A stretch of DNA of 64,000 bases from assembly GCA_910574255.1 (NCBI GenBank), contig CAJTAK010000001.1:570355-634354 (forward strand), read 5' to 3'. Every line of letters begins with the position of its first letter. The first letter of the stretch is position 1. A program made the translations under genes and the position numbers. The notes beneath the pieces were generated by a model that ran no database searches, had not been told where the DNA came from, and worked only from the letters and a program-made list of their open reading frames with translations. Of this stretch, positions 26,054 through 34,146 are shown in pieces. Origin of the DNA: Clostridia bacterium. Lineage in GTDB: Bacteria > Bacillota > Clostridia > Lachnospirales > Lachnospiraceae.

Positions 26054-26082
26054 ATTATAGCACGATTTTGGCGAATTGAAAA
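26054..26082 (-). promoter_or_regulatory. Probable promoter of the hybrid kinase gene
   Basis: On the minus strand TTTTCA (26077-26082) and TATAAT (26054-26059) are 17 bases apart, some 55 bases upstream of the kinase start codon. Confidence 0.55.
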
Positions 26083-26113
26083 TGAAAAAAGGATTAATTT
26101 AATACTGCAACGT

Positions 26114-26153
26114 ATAGAATTATTACTGTTTACAGTAACATAGAATTATTACT
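26114..26153. promoter_or_regulatory. Direct and inverted repeats before the corrinoid gene
   Basis: The 14-mer ATAGAATTATTACT occurs twice (26114-26127 and 26140-26153). Between and overlapping them is the near-perfect palindrome TTACTGTTTACAGTAA (26123-26138). The second copy runs into the -35 box of the corrinoid-gene promoter, a typical place for a regulator site. The cognate regulator is unknown. Confidence 0.6.
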
Positions 26154-26181
26154 TGATCTTATTTTAGGTTCTCAATATAAT
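26153..26181 (+). promoter_or_regulatory. Promoter of the corrinoid protein gene
   Basis: TTGATC (26153-26158) and TATAAT (26176-26181) are 17 bases apart and lie 37 bases before the start codon. Confidence 0.75.
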
Positions 26182-26217
26182 ACCTGTATAGAAATATGAA
26201 AAAGGAATAAAAATAAG

Positions 26218-26856
26218 ATGACAAAGATAGAAGAGATTGCAGCGGCAATTGAAGAGGGGAAAGTGAAGCTTGTGATGCCTTTGATTCAGGAGGCGCTTCA
26301 TGCAGGCGATTCCCCAAATGAGATTCTTAATAGAGGAATGATTGATGCTCTTGGAAATGTGGGAGAGAAGTACCGGAGGGGAGAAATCTTTGTTCCGGAG
26401 ATGATTCTTGCAGCTCGGGCAATGAAGAAAGGCGTGGAGGTATTGAAGCCTTACCTTGCATCGGAGCATCCGATGATTTTGGGGAAGGTTATTATCGGAA
26501 CAGTGGCTGGAGATCTTCATGATATCGGAAAAAACCTGGTGAGCATGATGCTGGAAAATGCAGGCTTTGAGGTGGTGGATCTGGGAATTGATGTATCTAC
26601 TCAGAAGTTTATTGATGCAGTTAAAAAGCATCCGGATGCGTCCATTGTAGCGCTGTCAGCACTTCTGACTACAACCTTGCCCGCTATGCGCGAGACGGTT
26701 CACGGACTGAACGGACAGGCATTTCGGGATCGGATTCAGATTATTGTGGGCGGAACTCCGGTGAATGAGGATTTTGCAAAGGAGATTGGGGCAGATGGAT
26801 ATAGCTCCAATGCGGCAGAGGCTGTGGTTTTGGTGAAAAGACTCATAGGCACTTAA
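26218..26856 (+). CDS. Corrinoid (cobalamin-binding) protein, MtbC/MttC type
   Basis: This 212-residue protein has the two-part layout of methyltransferase corrinoid subunits: a helical cap (about 1-87, with EIFVPEMILAARAMKKGVE) and a Rossmann B12-binding domain (about 90-212). The lower-axial His101 sits in GDLHDIGKNLV, and VVGG-type and SSNAAEAV segments near the end hold the nucleotide tail. Such proteins carry a methyl group between a substrate-specific methyltransferase and an acceptor enzyme. Neither partner is encoded in this window, so this copy is an orphan. It shares its promoter region with the divergent hybrid kinase. Confidence 0.9.
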   Translation: MTKIEEIAAAIEEGKVKLVMPLIQEALHAGDSPNEILNRGMIDALGNVGEKYRRGEIFVPEMILAARAMKKGVEVLKPYLASEHPMILGKVIIGTVAGDLHDIGKNLVSMMLENAGFEVVDLGIDVSTQKFIDAVKKHPDASIVALSALLTTTLPAMRETVHGLNGQAFRDRIQIIVGGTPVNEDFAKEIGADGYSSNAAEAVVLVKRLIGT

Positions 26857-26902
26857 TAGGATCGTGGGTGTTTGCATTGGAACAGAGGACAAGGAGAGAG
26901 CC

Positions 26903-27484
26903 ATGAAATTTATACAGGATATTACAGATTTTATTTTTGTAGAGCACCGGCCTCGGAAAGCGGACATTATTTTTGTTCCGGGAGGCAATCAGGGGGCCAT
27001 TGCCGTGAAAGCGGCAATGCTCTTTCGAGAAGGATATGCCCCGCTGATTTTGCCGTCAGGACGTTTCAGCAAGCCGGTAGGCCATTGTATGATTCCCGGT
27101 TATGAGACAGAATGGGAATTTTTGCGGGATATTTTGACGGAACAAGGAGTTCCTGGGGAGGCTGTACTGGAAGAGAAGAGGGCGACCTTTACTTATGAAA
27201 ATGCGATTTATTCCCGCCAGGTGACGGATGCGGCGGGACTTACCATAGAACGGGCAATCCTCTGTCCCCAGGCATGCCATGCCAGAAGAGCTCTTTTATA
27301 TTATGAGATTCTGTATCCGGATACAGAATTTATTGTGTGTCCTGCTGTAACCAGGGGAATCAGCCGGGATAATTGGTTTCTGGAGGATGAAAAGATTGAT
27401 ATTGTTTTAGGAGAGCTGGAACGGTGCGGGAGCCAGTTTCATGAGATTTTGAGGGAATATGGGAAGAAAAAGAGGGGGATTTGA
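26903..27484 (+). CDS. YdcF/DUF218-family protein
   Basis: The ATG at 26903 follows AAGGAGAG and gives 193 residues. The DUF218 fold is suggested by an early strand with a conserved glycine motif (DIIFVPGGNQGAIAVKAA), a glutamate-rich ATFTYENAIYSRQV segment corresponding to the xxTxxNA motif of the family, and a late LLYYEILYPDTEFIV. Related proteins (YdcF, SanA, ElyC) act in envelope physiology or bind nucleotides, but the biochemical role is generally unclear. This one has no membrane anchor. It lies 46 bases after the corrinoid gene and may share its transcript. Confidence 0.75.
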   Translation: MKFIQDITDFIFVEHRPRKADIIFVPGGNQGAIAVKAAMLFREGYAPLILPSGRFSKPVGHCMIPGYETEWEFLRDILTEQGVPGEAVLEEKRATFTYENAIYSRQVTDAAGLTIERAILCPQACHARRALLYYEILYPDTEFIVCPAVTRGISRDNWFLEDEKIDIVLGELERCGSQFHEILREYGKKKRGI

Positions 27485-27510
27485 AGAGAGGACAGGGGGT
27501 TAGGACGGAC

Positions 27511-27546
27511 ACTGCCGAGTAAGAAGAATTGTTCTTACTCGGCAGT
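27511..27546. terminator. Perfect 15-bp hairpin between convergent genes
   Basis: ACTGCCGAGTAAGAA pairs perfectly with TTCTTACTCGGCAGT around a 6-base loop. It lies between two genes that converge, which suits a bidirectional terminator even though no T run is present. Confidence 0.65.
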
Positions 27547-27578
27547 CGGTATTCCAAAGGACTTTTGGACACTTTGTT

Positions 27579-28451
27579 TTAATCTACGGTTACGTCCAGC
27601 TTTTGGGATGGCATAGGGATATCCGGTTTTGCGGATGCCTGTGCTTCACGATAGGCAGCCTGGGCTTTGGCACGTTTTACTTTCAGGGCTTCCGGTGAGG
27701 ATTCGGCTTCTTGCCGTGTTATTTCCCGATGGTTTAGAACAGCCCTGGCTTTTTCATTTTCCATATCAGATTCATCTGGAATCTCTTTTGAAGCATCTTC
27801 TGTGCCGGATGTTTCCTCCGGATCCTTTTCTTTATCGGTTTTTGCGGGATCTTCAATGCCCATTTCGGCCTTCTTAGCTTCCTCAAGTTCCTTTTCGGCT
27901 TTCTGTTTTTCTGCCTCGGTGGGCAGCTTGGCATATTTGCCGCTTTCTACAAATTCCTGGGTGCTTTGCTGCAAGGCCATGTTTTTTCGGTGCTCATTCC
28001 AAACCAGTTCCAATTTTTTGCTTTCAGGGATGTTGGGATTGTTTTTAATCTCGTTTACTGTGTTCAGAGAAGTGGCGGCATGAGCCATTTTTACACGCTG
28101 TACTTCTTCTTTGGTCTTGCAGCGCTTTAATTCCTGCTCATATTGCTTTTGCTCCGTCTCTGTAGCTTTTACACGCTGATAAGTCTGGGGATCATGGTCC
28201 CTTAGATATTCCATCTCCTCAGCCGTCAGCTTCTGGCCGCTGTTCAGCTTTAGCTCGATCTGGGCGGTCATTTTGGTGGTGCCGTCCTGATTGGCCTTTC
28301 GTATCTCTTCAGCCTGCTGCTTTACAGAATCGGCTATTGTGGTGGCGCCGTCGGCGGTAAAGTCGCCAGATGCCTTTTTCTTCTGCCATTTCATCTGCAT
28401 TTCCATGTTTTTGGTGTAGGTGTTTAATGATTGGACTGTAAAGAAATTCAC
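27579..28451 (-). CDS. Hypothetical highly charged, helical protein
   Basis: I do not recognise this 290-residue protein. It has no signal peptide or membrane segment. It begins MNFFTVQSLNTYTKNMEMQM, then becomes a long charged helical protein. A short motif, KLTAEEMEYLRDHDPQTYQ (about 74-92), recurs in uncharacterised Lachnospiraceae proteins as far as I recall. The C-terminal 90 residues are very rich in Glu, Lys and Pro and are probably disordered. A good AGGAGG lies upstream of the ATG. The protein encoded at 60337-61029 has a loosely similar motif (KLTKDQARYLKEKYNI) and similar charge, so the two could be distant relatives. Confidence 0.6.
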   Translation of the reverse strand: MNFFTVQSLNTYTKNMEMQMKWQKKKASGDFTADGATTIADSVKQQAEEIRKANQDGTTKMTAQIELKLNSGQKLTAEEMEYLRDHDPQTYQRVKATETEQKQYEQELKRCKTKEEVQRVKMAHAATSLNTVNEIKNNPNIPESKKLELVWNEHRKNMALQQSTQEFVESGKYAKLPTEAEKQKAEKELEEAKKAEMGIEDPAKTDKEKDPEETSGTEDASKEIPDESDMENEKARAVLNHREITRQEAESSPEALKVKRAKAQAAYREAQASAKPDIPMPSQKLDVTVD

Positions 28452-28576
28452 AGAAATCCCTCCTCTTTGTATGCTTTATCGGACAATGCCTGTTATCTCT
28501 ATATAAAATTTATCGGCGGCTTTGCGGGAAAGTTAATTTTTATCATACATATCTTTAACATAAAGCTTCAGAGAAT

Positions 28577-28618
28577 AATAGGCCTTCTATGATTTGAATT
28601 TATCATAGAAGACCTATT
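28577..28618 (-). terminator. Hairpin after the 28.7-kb gene
   Basis: AATAGGCCTTCTATGAT (28577-28593) pairs with ATCATAGAAGACCTATT (28602-28618) with one mismatch. It lies downstream of the minus-strand gene that ends at 28711 and is probably its terminator. The rest of 28452-28710 holds only the AT-rich promoter area of the preceding gene. Confidence 0.65.
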
Positions 28619-28710
28619 TCCAAAAACTGGTTTCAGAAAAAAATTTTATATTTTCATACCCTTATACAAGTCTCCTTGTGCTGAAGGTCCATGCCTTCAC
28701 ATATATCATT

Positions 28711-29307
28711 CTATAAGACCATATATCCTCTTAATCGGATTCCCTGTCCCTCGCTTCTGGGCATCATGAAAAATCCGGAGCCATTCCTGCCGGTGTCATC
28801 AGTACAGCAGGAATTATGGTTATGGCATATCGGCAGCATATAGACATAGGAGCCAGAAGGGACAGGGGCGGCAGAGAAACTATTTATGATATGTCCCCCC
28901 TTTATTTCGCCGCCGCACTGATAATCTGTAAAATAGGTTTTGCCGGAATGGTCTTTGGAATCATAAAAGTATCCGTCTGTGGCGCATTGACTGCAGTCGA
29001 TTCCATGTGATATCAGCAGTTGTTTCCAGGAGTTGGATGGACAATGGTCCGCGGAGGAATGGATAATGTTGGCAAATATGTCATCTGCACTATAAGTAAA
29101 CTTGTCAACATATACGGATCTCACTGGTACGATAATATAGCTGTCGGAATATTTTATCTCCGGCCGTATGTCCCAGAGTTCGGAAAATACATATCCTTTA
29201 CCATCCTCGGCAGGCTTATAAACAACTTTACAGGTATGTTCCTGCTCATATGTAAGATTGAGTTTGGCGCCCTCTTCAGTTGCAGGAAGAAAAATATGGT
29301 TATTCAT
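28711..29307 (-). CDS. Hypothetical protein with a zinc-finger-like Cys/His pattern
   Basis: The ATG at 29307 (protein MNNHIFLPATEEGAK), with AAGGAA upstream, gives 198 residues; 14 more codons to 29349 lack a ribosome site. The first half is unremarkable. The second half contains CSQC (about 123-126), CGGEIKGGHI, and VYMLPICHNHNSCC, followed by MMPRSEGQGIRLRG. The spacing CxxC - GGHI - PICxxHN resembles treble-clef, HNH-like zinc sites, but the rest of an HNH nuclease is not evident. The gene lies 48 bases downstream of the 29356-30732 gene on the same strand and is likely co-transcribed. Function unknown. Confidence 0.6.
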   Translation of the reverse strand: MNNHIFLPATEEGAKLNLTYEQEHTCKVVYKPAEDGKGYVFSELWDIRPEIKYSDSYIIVPVRSVYVDKFTYSADDIFANIIHSSADHCPSNSWKQLLISHGIDCSQCATDGYFYDSKDHSGKTYFTDYQCGGEIKGGHIINSFSAAPVPSGSYVYMLPICHNHNSCCTDDTGRNGSGFFMMPRSEGQGIRLRGYMVL

Positions 29308-29355
29308 GGCGGTTTCCTTCTTTCCGTGTTTGCGATCATGTGTTTCCATATGTTT

Positions 29356-30732
29356 TTACTCTATATCGCCATATGACTCAATGACTCCGCCAAGGACGAA
29401 GGCCGTCTGCTTGCCGACGGATCCTGCGTTACCTATTGGAGTAGGTACAATTTTGACATTGAGAGTCTGTTCCTGTTCGTTATAATTATATTCTGAGAAG
29501 GAATAATCATTGTTGTGCTCTCCTTTGATAAGCCCTCCTAACATGTGGAAAGAGACATCGGTGGACTGGGTGAATAATTTCTGCAGTTCAGTGCATTCAA
29601 AACTTTTAAAAGACAGGCTGATTTCCGGCTGCTGAGAGAGAACGAAGGTTTTGAGTCTCCGGAGCTGACCATTTTTGCCGAACAACTCTGAGGGCTTGTA
29701 GTTATTTCCATGTAGTTTATAGCCAGTGGCATCTTTGCCGGATTTAAGTGCAGCCTCGTTCAGAATATCGCTTGCAAACCATCCTTTTTCATTGTTATCG
29801 GATAATGGAGCAGGGATTGCGGCAAGGATGGAAATGCCTTTATAGGTAACAGTGAAGGTTAACTCGGATTCCTCTCTGGCAAAAGTGGATAAATTATATT
29901 CATGTTTATGGTCAACTGTTATACCCAATATCCATGAAAACAGGAGACGAGCTGTAACACCGCTTGTAAAATGCAGTGTACTGATTTGATCATGAAAATT
30001 GGCTGCCGAGAAGGAGAAGGATATCGAACTGCCCTCCTGTAAGGATTTTAGGAGCTGTTCTGTTTCCGGAATCTGGTTCCAGCCAATGCAAAATGTATTT
30101 CCGTCAGTTTTGAGGCCACCATTAGAATCGGAAGGATTCATAATATGTTCTGCAATGGCATTCATCCGGTCATCTGCAGCGTTCCAGGCATTTTCCATTT
30201 TGGTTGTATATACGCCTAAACGGGCATATTCGCTCAAACTGTGACATAAGTCTGAAAGGTCTGGATACTCTTTTATATTGACATGGAGATAATCGGTGCC
30301 GGTAACTTCTTTAATTCTTTTAATAATATAGATGACATTCGGATACTTTTCTGGGGTAGTATCCAAATCACTTTGTTGATATTCATCAATAATCTTACCG
30401 ACTAACGCCGAATGATCAGTTACTTCCTGATTCATTAATGCCTGATCTTCAGAGGAAAAGCTGTATTCCAGATTTTTAATGACATTTAGATACAGGCTGG
30501 AAAAAGGTGCGCCAAAGGAAGGGATGTCATCTGTGCTGGTAACCAGTGAATTCAGGGCAGATAAAGAATCAGCATTAAAATATTGCTGTTTCATGGCATA
30601 ATTAAACCCTGCGGGATAGTTTATCGCAGTAAATTTACCGTCTAATTTTGCTCCCAATGCATTACGGACATTGCTGCTGATGATATTGTTCCACTCTTTT
30701 TCAACTAATAGTTCATCTGATGTTAATGGCAT
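29356..30732 (-). CDS. Hypothetical 458-residue protein
   Basis: I do not recognise this protein. It starts MPLTSDELLVEKEWNNII behind GGAG and has no signal peptide or transmembrane helix. The N-terminal 180 residues look alpha-helical. The C-terminal 250 residues are rich in beta-type alternating hydrophobic patterns (SSISFSFSAANFHDQISTLHF, ESELTFTVTYKGISILAAIP), and the end, FVLGGVIESYGDI, is glycine-rich. The composition is more AT-rich than in the neighbouring metabolic operons. It stands at the head of a minus-strand pair with the zinc-finger-like protein, and a split HTH-like gene lies 118 bases upstream. The three may form one accessory unit. Confidence 0.65.
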   Translation of the reverse strand: MPLTSDELLVEKEWNNIISSNVRNALGAKLDGKFTAINYPAGFNYAMKQQYFNADSLSALNSLVTSTDDIPSFGAPFSSLYLNVIKNLEYSFSSEDQALMNQEVTDHSALVGKIIDEYQQSDLDTTPEKYPNVIYIIKRIKEVTGTDYLHVNIKEYPDLSDLCHSLSEYARLGVYTTKMENAWNAADDRMNAIAEHIMNPSDSNGGLKTDGNTFCIGWNQIPETEQLLKSLQEGSSISFSFSAANFHDQISTLHFTSGVTARLLFSWILGITVDHKHEYNLSTFAREESELTFTVTYKGISILAAIPAPLSDNNEKGWFASDILNEAALKSGKDATGYKLHGNNYKPSELFGKNGQLRRLKTFVLSQQPEISLSFKSFECTELQKLFTQSTDVSFHMLGGLIKGEHNNDYSFSEYNYNEQEQTLNVKIVPTPIGNAGSVGKQTAFVLGGVIESYGDIE

Positions 30733-30849
30733 GGTATGTTCTCCTTTGCTTTTCTTTTGTATTTGTTTTCAGGTTACAAGTTAGTTATAGCATAGGGAAA
30801 ATAGGAAAACCCGAAATTTTCTGTAACTTTTTCATATTTTGGGTTTTAT

Positions 30850-31356
30850 TCAGCGCTTGACTGGTTTTGTCATTAACAGGGGAAGTTCCAGTTCTGCAAG
30901 ACACTCATTAATGGTATATAGGAAAAGTGTATTGTATTGAGTGCAGTCTTTATTCTGCAAATGCCATAAAACGGCAGCGTCATTGGGCAGGCTTTTGGAC
31001 ATACAATAACCATAGGCATGTAATAAAGTATCTATTTGGCTAAGTTCAAGACCAAGTGTAATGGCTATAGCAAGAAGCGCTTGTTTTGTAGGTTCTTTGC
31101 CAGTCATATAATATTGAAGCATTCTTTCGCTGACAACTGTGTTCTTGGACAGTTTCGGGTGCCGGTAATTATTATTTTGATAAATTTCAATAAGGGCATT
31201 GGGGCGGCTGCAAAGGGAAAGTCCTGCTTTGTTGGCAAGTTTTTCACATTCATCGGGCGTTAATTGAAAGATATCAGCTGCTTTTTGGCAGACGGATATT
31301 TTGGCATTTTTACATGTGGCATGTGTACTGCAGGGGTTATAGCTCCAGCGACACAA
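30850..31356 (-). CDS. HTH-like protein, C-terminal part of a frame-split gene
   Basis: The open frame from 31356 starts only with TTG and has no ribosome site. It continues upstream without a stop to an A8 run at 31411-31418, where it meets the end of a 39-codon frame with an excellent ribosome site. Joining the two by one extra A gives a continuous protein of about 221 residues. The part here holds KISVCQKAADIFQLTPDEC and VVSERMLQYYMTGKEPTKQA, a repressor-like helix-turn-helix pattern, then QIDTLLHAYGYCMSKSLPND. It probably regulates the neighbouring unknown genes, but no family can be named. Confidence 0.6.
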   Translation of the reverse strand: MCRWSYNPCSTHATCKNAKISVCQKAADIFQLTPDECEKLANKAGLSLCSRPNALIEIYQNNNYRHPKLSKNTVVSERMLQYYMTGKEPTKQALLAIAITLGLELSQIDTLLHAYGYCMSKSLPNDAAVLWHLQNKDCTQYNTLFLYTINECLAELELPLLMTKPVKR

Positions 31357-31394
31357 ATCTGTTTTGGTACATCCTAAGTCCGTGTATGTTTTAG

Positions 31395-31514
31395 TTAAGC
31401 TTTGTCCGCATTTTTTTTATATGCATGAGCATATTCACGCAGGGATTCGACAAATCCCTGCTCTAATATAATGTTGTGTTCTGTGAGCCAGATTTTAATT
31501 CGTTGGTAGTTCAT
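31395..31514 (-). CDS. 39-codon N-terminal part of the frame-split HTH gene
   Basis: This short frame starts with ATG at 31514 behind GGAGG at 6 bases, the best ribosome site in this area, and encodes MNYQRIKIWLTEHN followed by IILEQGFVESLREYAHAYKK. It then crosses an A8 run and ends 15 bases later. Reading one additional A at the run would continue as KCGQSLTKTYTDLG into the downstream HTH-like protein. It is therefore most likely the true beginning of that gene and not a separate peptide. Confidence 0.6.
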   Translation of the reverse strand: MNYQRIKIWLTEHNIILEQGFVESLREYAHAYKKNADKA

Positions 31515-31924
31515 GGCAATCCTCCGTATTTTTATTATCATTTTAATTATAAGAAGAATTTGGATCGTATGCAGATTTATTTTTGAAAGAATAAAAGAAC
31601 TTATGGAAGTAACTGACCGATACAGGGCAACGCACTTGCTGCAAAGAGTGTAAGAACATGACTAAGGAGAACAAAATGGATGAATCTATATAACCTATGA
31701 TATAATACGAATGGATAAAATTTTTAGGAGAGATAAAATCTGATATGATAAAAAATGATTAGATGAGTAGATATAACTTTAGAAAAGCTGAATCTTTGAA
31801 AATGAATGAACGATTTTGCCTGTATTATTAAATTTGCCAACAGCCGGTTTGCAAGAAAGCAGGAAGGCTGTTGGTAGAACAATGCTTTACAAATATCATT
31901 CAATATGAAATTACTGCCAATATC
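31515..31924. other. 410-base gap with one hairpin
   Basis: This AT-rich stretch has no convincing gene. A perfect 9-bp stem, CCAACAGCC (31837-31845) with GGCTGTTGG (31866-31874), could terminate transcription of the azlCD genes, which end just beyond it. A short frame encoding MEVTDRYRATHLLQRV and a five-codon frame behind AAGGAG are present but unsupported. They may be gene remnants. Confidence 0.5.
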
Positions 31925-32233
31925 TTATACCAAAAACAATTCCAACACAAAAACCATCAGACAAGCGCAAACAGATACCTGCAAAAGACTCTTTCCTTTC
32001 CAGGCCAGCACAATGCCGGTAATCAATGCAGCCCAAGCCGACCAGATACTTCCGGTTTCTGACAAAATAGCCGGAAAGGTCATCACAGCCAAAGTTACGT
32101 AAGGCACATAGTAAAGAAAGGAACGAATAAAACGATTCGTTATTTCCTTCCTTATAAGTACTAAGGGAAGCATCCGGATGGTATAGGTAACAGCGGCCAT
32201 CACCAGGATATAAAGATAAATATTGTGTGTCAT
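31925..32233 (-). CDS. azlD: AzlD family branched-chain amino acid exporter subunit
   Basis: This 102-residue protein has four hydrophobic helices and the AzlD family pattern: an N-terminal MAAVTYTIRMLPLVLIRKEI, then SFLYYVPYVTLAVMTFPAIL. AzlD is the small partner of AzlC; together they export branched-chain amino acids or their analogues. Its start overlaps the stop of azlC by 4 bases, as usual for the pair. Confidence 0.9.
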   Translation of the reverse strand: MTHNIYLYILVMAAVTYTIRMLPLVLIRKEITNRFIRSFLYYVPYVTLAVMTFPAILSETGSIWSAWAALITGIVLAWKGKSLLQVSVCACLMVFVLELFLV

Positions 32234-32949
32234 ACTGCTTGTTCCTCCTTTACAGGAAATAAAACTGCAGCCCCTCCGGCAATCAGTACTGTCAACAGAA
32301 TGGTTCGTGTACCAGTAGAGAGTGTGGATATGAGGGGCAGCCTGGTAAAAGCGAAGCTTACGGCCATGGAAATGAGAATCACCACTGCCAGAATCCGGCT
32401 TTTTCTTGCAGGGGGAATAATCACAGCCAGAAACATACCGTATAGCCCCACGCTCAAAGCCCGAACCATATTCACGGGAAGCAGATTACCCATAAGAACA
32501 CCCAGATAAGTACCTGAGGCCCAGCCTGGAGCGGCAATAGCAATCAGTCCATAAGTATAGAAGGGATTTAATTTTCCCGGAACACTCATGGAGACTCCAA
32601 AGATCTCGTCTGTTACATCAAAGCTGACCAAAAGCCGATGAAAAACAGACGTTTCCGGAGCCAGCTTCTGGCTCATGGCGCAGGACATAAGCAGATACCG
32701 GGCATTGGCCACCAACTCCATGACAGCCAATTCCAGATACCCGGCCCCTGCGGCAATCAGAGTAAAGCCGGCAAACTGCCCTGCAGATGCATTGTTAGTC
32801 AGACTGGTGATCATGGCCTGAAACGGGGTAAAGCCGGCATTTTTAGCGGCGATTCCAAGGGTGAAGGATACAGCCAAGTATCCCAAAGAAATAGGGATGC
32901 CATCCCGCAGCCCTTTTAAAAACCAAGTTCGATTATCGTTTTTCATCAT
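32230..32949 (-). CDS. azlC: AzlC family branched-chain amino acid exporter
   Basis: This 239-residue membrane protein has the AzlC signature GLRDGIPISLGYLAVSFTLG near the N-terminus, then SLTNNASAGQFAGFTLIAAG and LELAVMELVANARYLLMSCA. The start has GAGGAG upstream, with two ATG codons in a row; the first is used here. It forms an export system with the overlapping azlD. No Lrp- or AzlB-type regulator is adjacent. Confidence 0.93.
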   Translation of the reverse strand: MMKNDNRTWFLKGLRDGIPISLGYLAVSFTLGIAAKNAGFTPFQAMITSLTNNASAGQFAGFTLIAAGAGYLELAVMELVANARYLLMSCAMSQKLAPETSVFHRLLVSFDVTDEIFGVSMSVPGKLNPFYTYGLIAIAAPGWASGTYLGVLMGNLLPVNMVRALSVGLYGMFLAVIIPPARKSRILAVVILISMAVSFAFTRLPLISTLSTGTRTILLTVLIAGGAAVLFPVKEEQAV

Positions 32950-33035
32950 AAATACTCCTCATATGTAATCACAATCTCTATTTTAGCGCTATTATGACCA
33001 GCTGTCCAGAGGATTGCGTTAAAGCTCCCTGGTTT

Positions 33036-34016
33036 TTATATATACCCGTTCAAAATTTCCGCAACACTTCCCAAATATGATCTGCCAAACAGATTCAAAT
33101 GATTCAGAAGGTGATATAAGTGATACAGATCTTTCCGCTCCTCGTACCCTTTATCAATAGGATTGATTTCCTGATAAGCGGAGTAAAATGGGGAAGGAAA
33201 GCTTCCGAAAAGCTGCGTCATAGCCAGATCCGTTTCAAAATCTCCCACATAGGCGGCAGGATCCAGAATCCATGCTTTTCCGTCTGGTCCGCACAGCACA
33301 TTTCCGCTCCACAGATCACCATGAAGCAGAGAGGGAAATTCCGGTTCTCTTAAATAGGAATCGAGATGATCAAGAAGATACGTTATCTTTCTTTGCAGCT
33401 GGGAATCCAGATAATGTTCCGCCATTTTTATCTGGGGCGTCAGGCGGCATTCCCGATAAAAGTCGATCCAGGACGCCATAGGGCGATTTTTCTGCGGATT
33501 GGCCCCAATAAAATTGTCCTCTTCGAAGCCGTATCTTAACAGAGGCTGTCCGTCTGTCCCACGGAAGTATGAATGCCTGTGCTCCCTTTGGGGATACTTG
33601 TCTGTTTGTGGTTCCTCTGCCCGGAAGAGGGCAGCTCTGTGTAAATTTGCAAGTTCATGGCCGAAGGTTTCCCAATAATTGCGGATGCGGGGGATGCTTT
33701 CGAGCCATTCTAACAGCAGAAAGGAGAATCCTTTCTGCTCATCAATTCCCATTCCCAGCACCTTGGGAACGCCAATGGTCCCTGCTGCTTTCAGAGCCGT
33801 GAGTCCGTGAGCTTCTGTGATAAAAAAGTTCAAATTCCGTATGGAATTTGTCTTTACAAAAACGGTTTCTCCAATAGAAAGACTGATTCGGCAGGCATCA
33901 TTAATATCGCCGCCGTGGACACGCTCGGTTTTAATCTTCTCAGCATTCTTTCCATAAACAGAATGGATAGCCTCTTCCAAAGAATGATATTGAATTTGGA
34001 AAGTTTCATTTATCAT
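33036..34016 (-). CDS. Fructosamine/ketosamine-3-kinase family protein
   Basis: This 326-residue protein matches the fructosamine kinase family. It has an N-terminal nucleotide region (VHGGDINDACRISL, then ETVFVKTNS), a PRIRNYWETFGHELANLHR region, the catalytic loop LLHGDLWSGNVL (Asp as base) and the metal-binding DPAAYVGDFETDLAMTQLF. Such enzymes phosphorylate sugar-amine adducts on proteins or free amino acids so that the adduct breaks down; the bacterial forms prefer ribulosamines and similar substrates. It stands alone on the minus strand, with no deglycase gene next to it. Confidence 0.92.
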   Translation of the reverse strand: MINETFQIQYHSLEEAIHSVYGKNAEKIKTERVHGGDINDACRISLSIGETVFVKTNSIRNLNFFITEAHGLTALKAAGTIGVPKVLGMGIDEQKGFSFLLLEWLESIPRIRNYWETFGHELANLHRAALFRAEEPQTDKYPQREHRHSYFRGTDGQPLLRYGFEEDNFIGANPQKNRPMASWIDFYRECRLTPQIKMAEHYLDSQLQRKITYLLDHLDSYLREPEFPSLLHGDLWSGNVLCGPDGKAWILDPAAYVGDFETDLAMTQLFGSFPSPFYSAYQEINPIDKGYEERKDLYHLYHLLNHLNLFGRSYLGSVAEILNGYI

Positions 34017-34146
34017 TCGATAACCCTCTTGAGATTTTTGATTTTATATTACTATATCCTGTGTTTTGATACAAGAAGTTCGGAACTCTCTCTTTTCTGT
34101 CCCCTTAGACATTACCAAAGAGGGGAAGCAGCAATGAAAGCAAGGC

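Noticed and set aside
31670..31695. Five-codon frame behind AAGGAG
   Set aside because: It is too short to judge and has no conserved context; it is kept only as part of the described gap.
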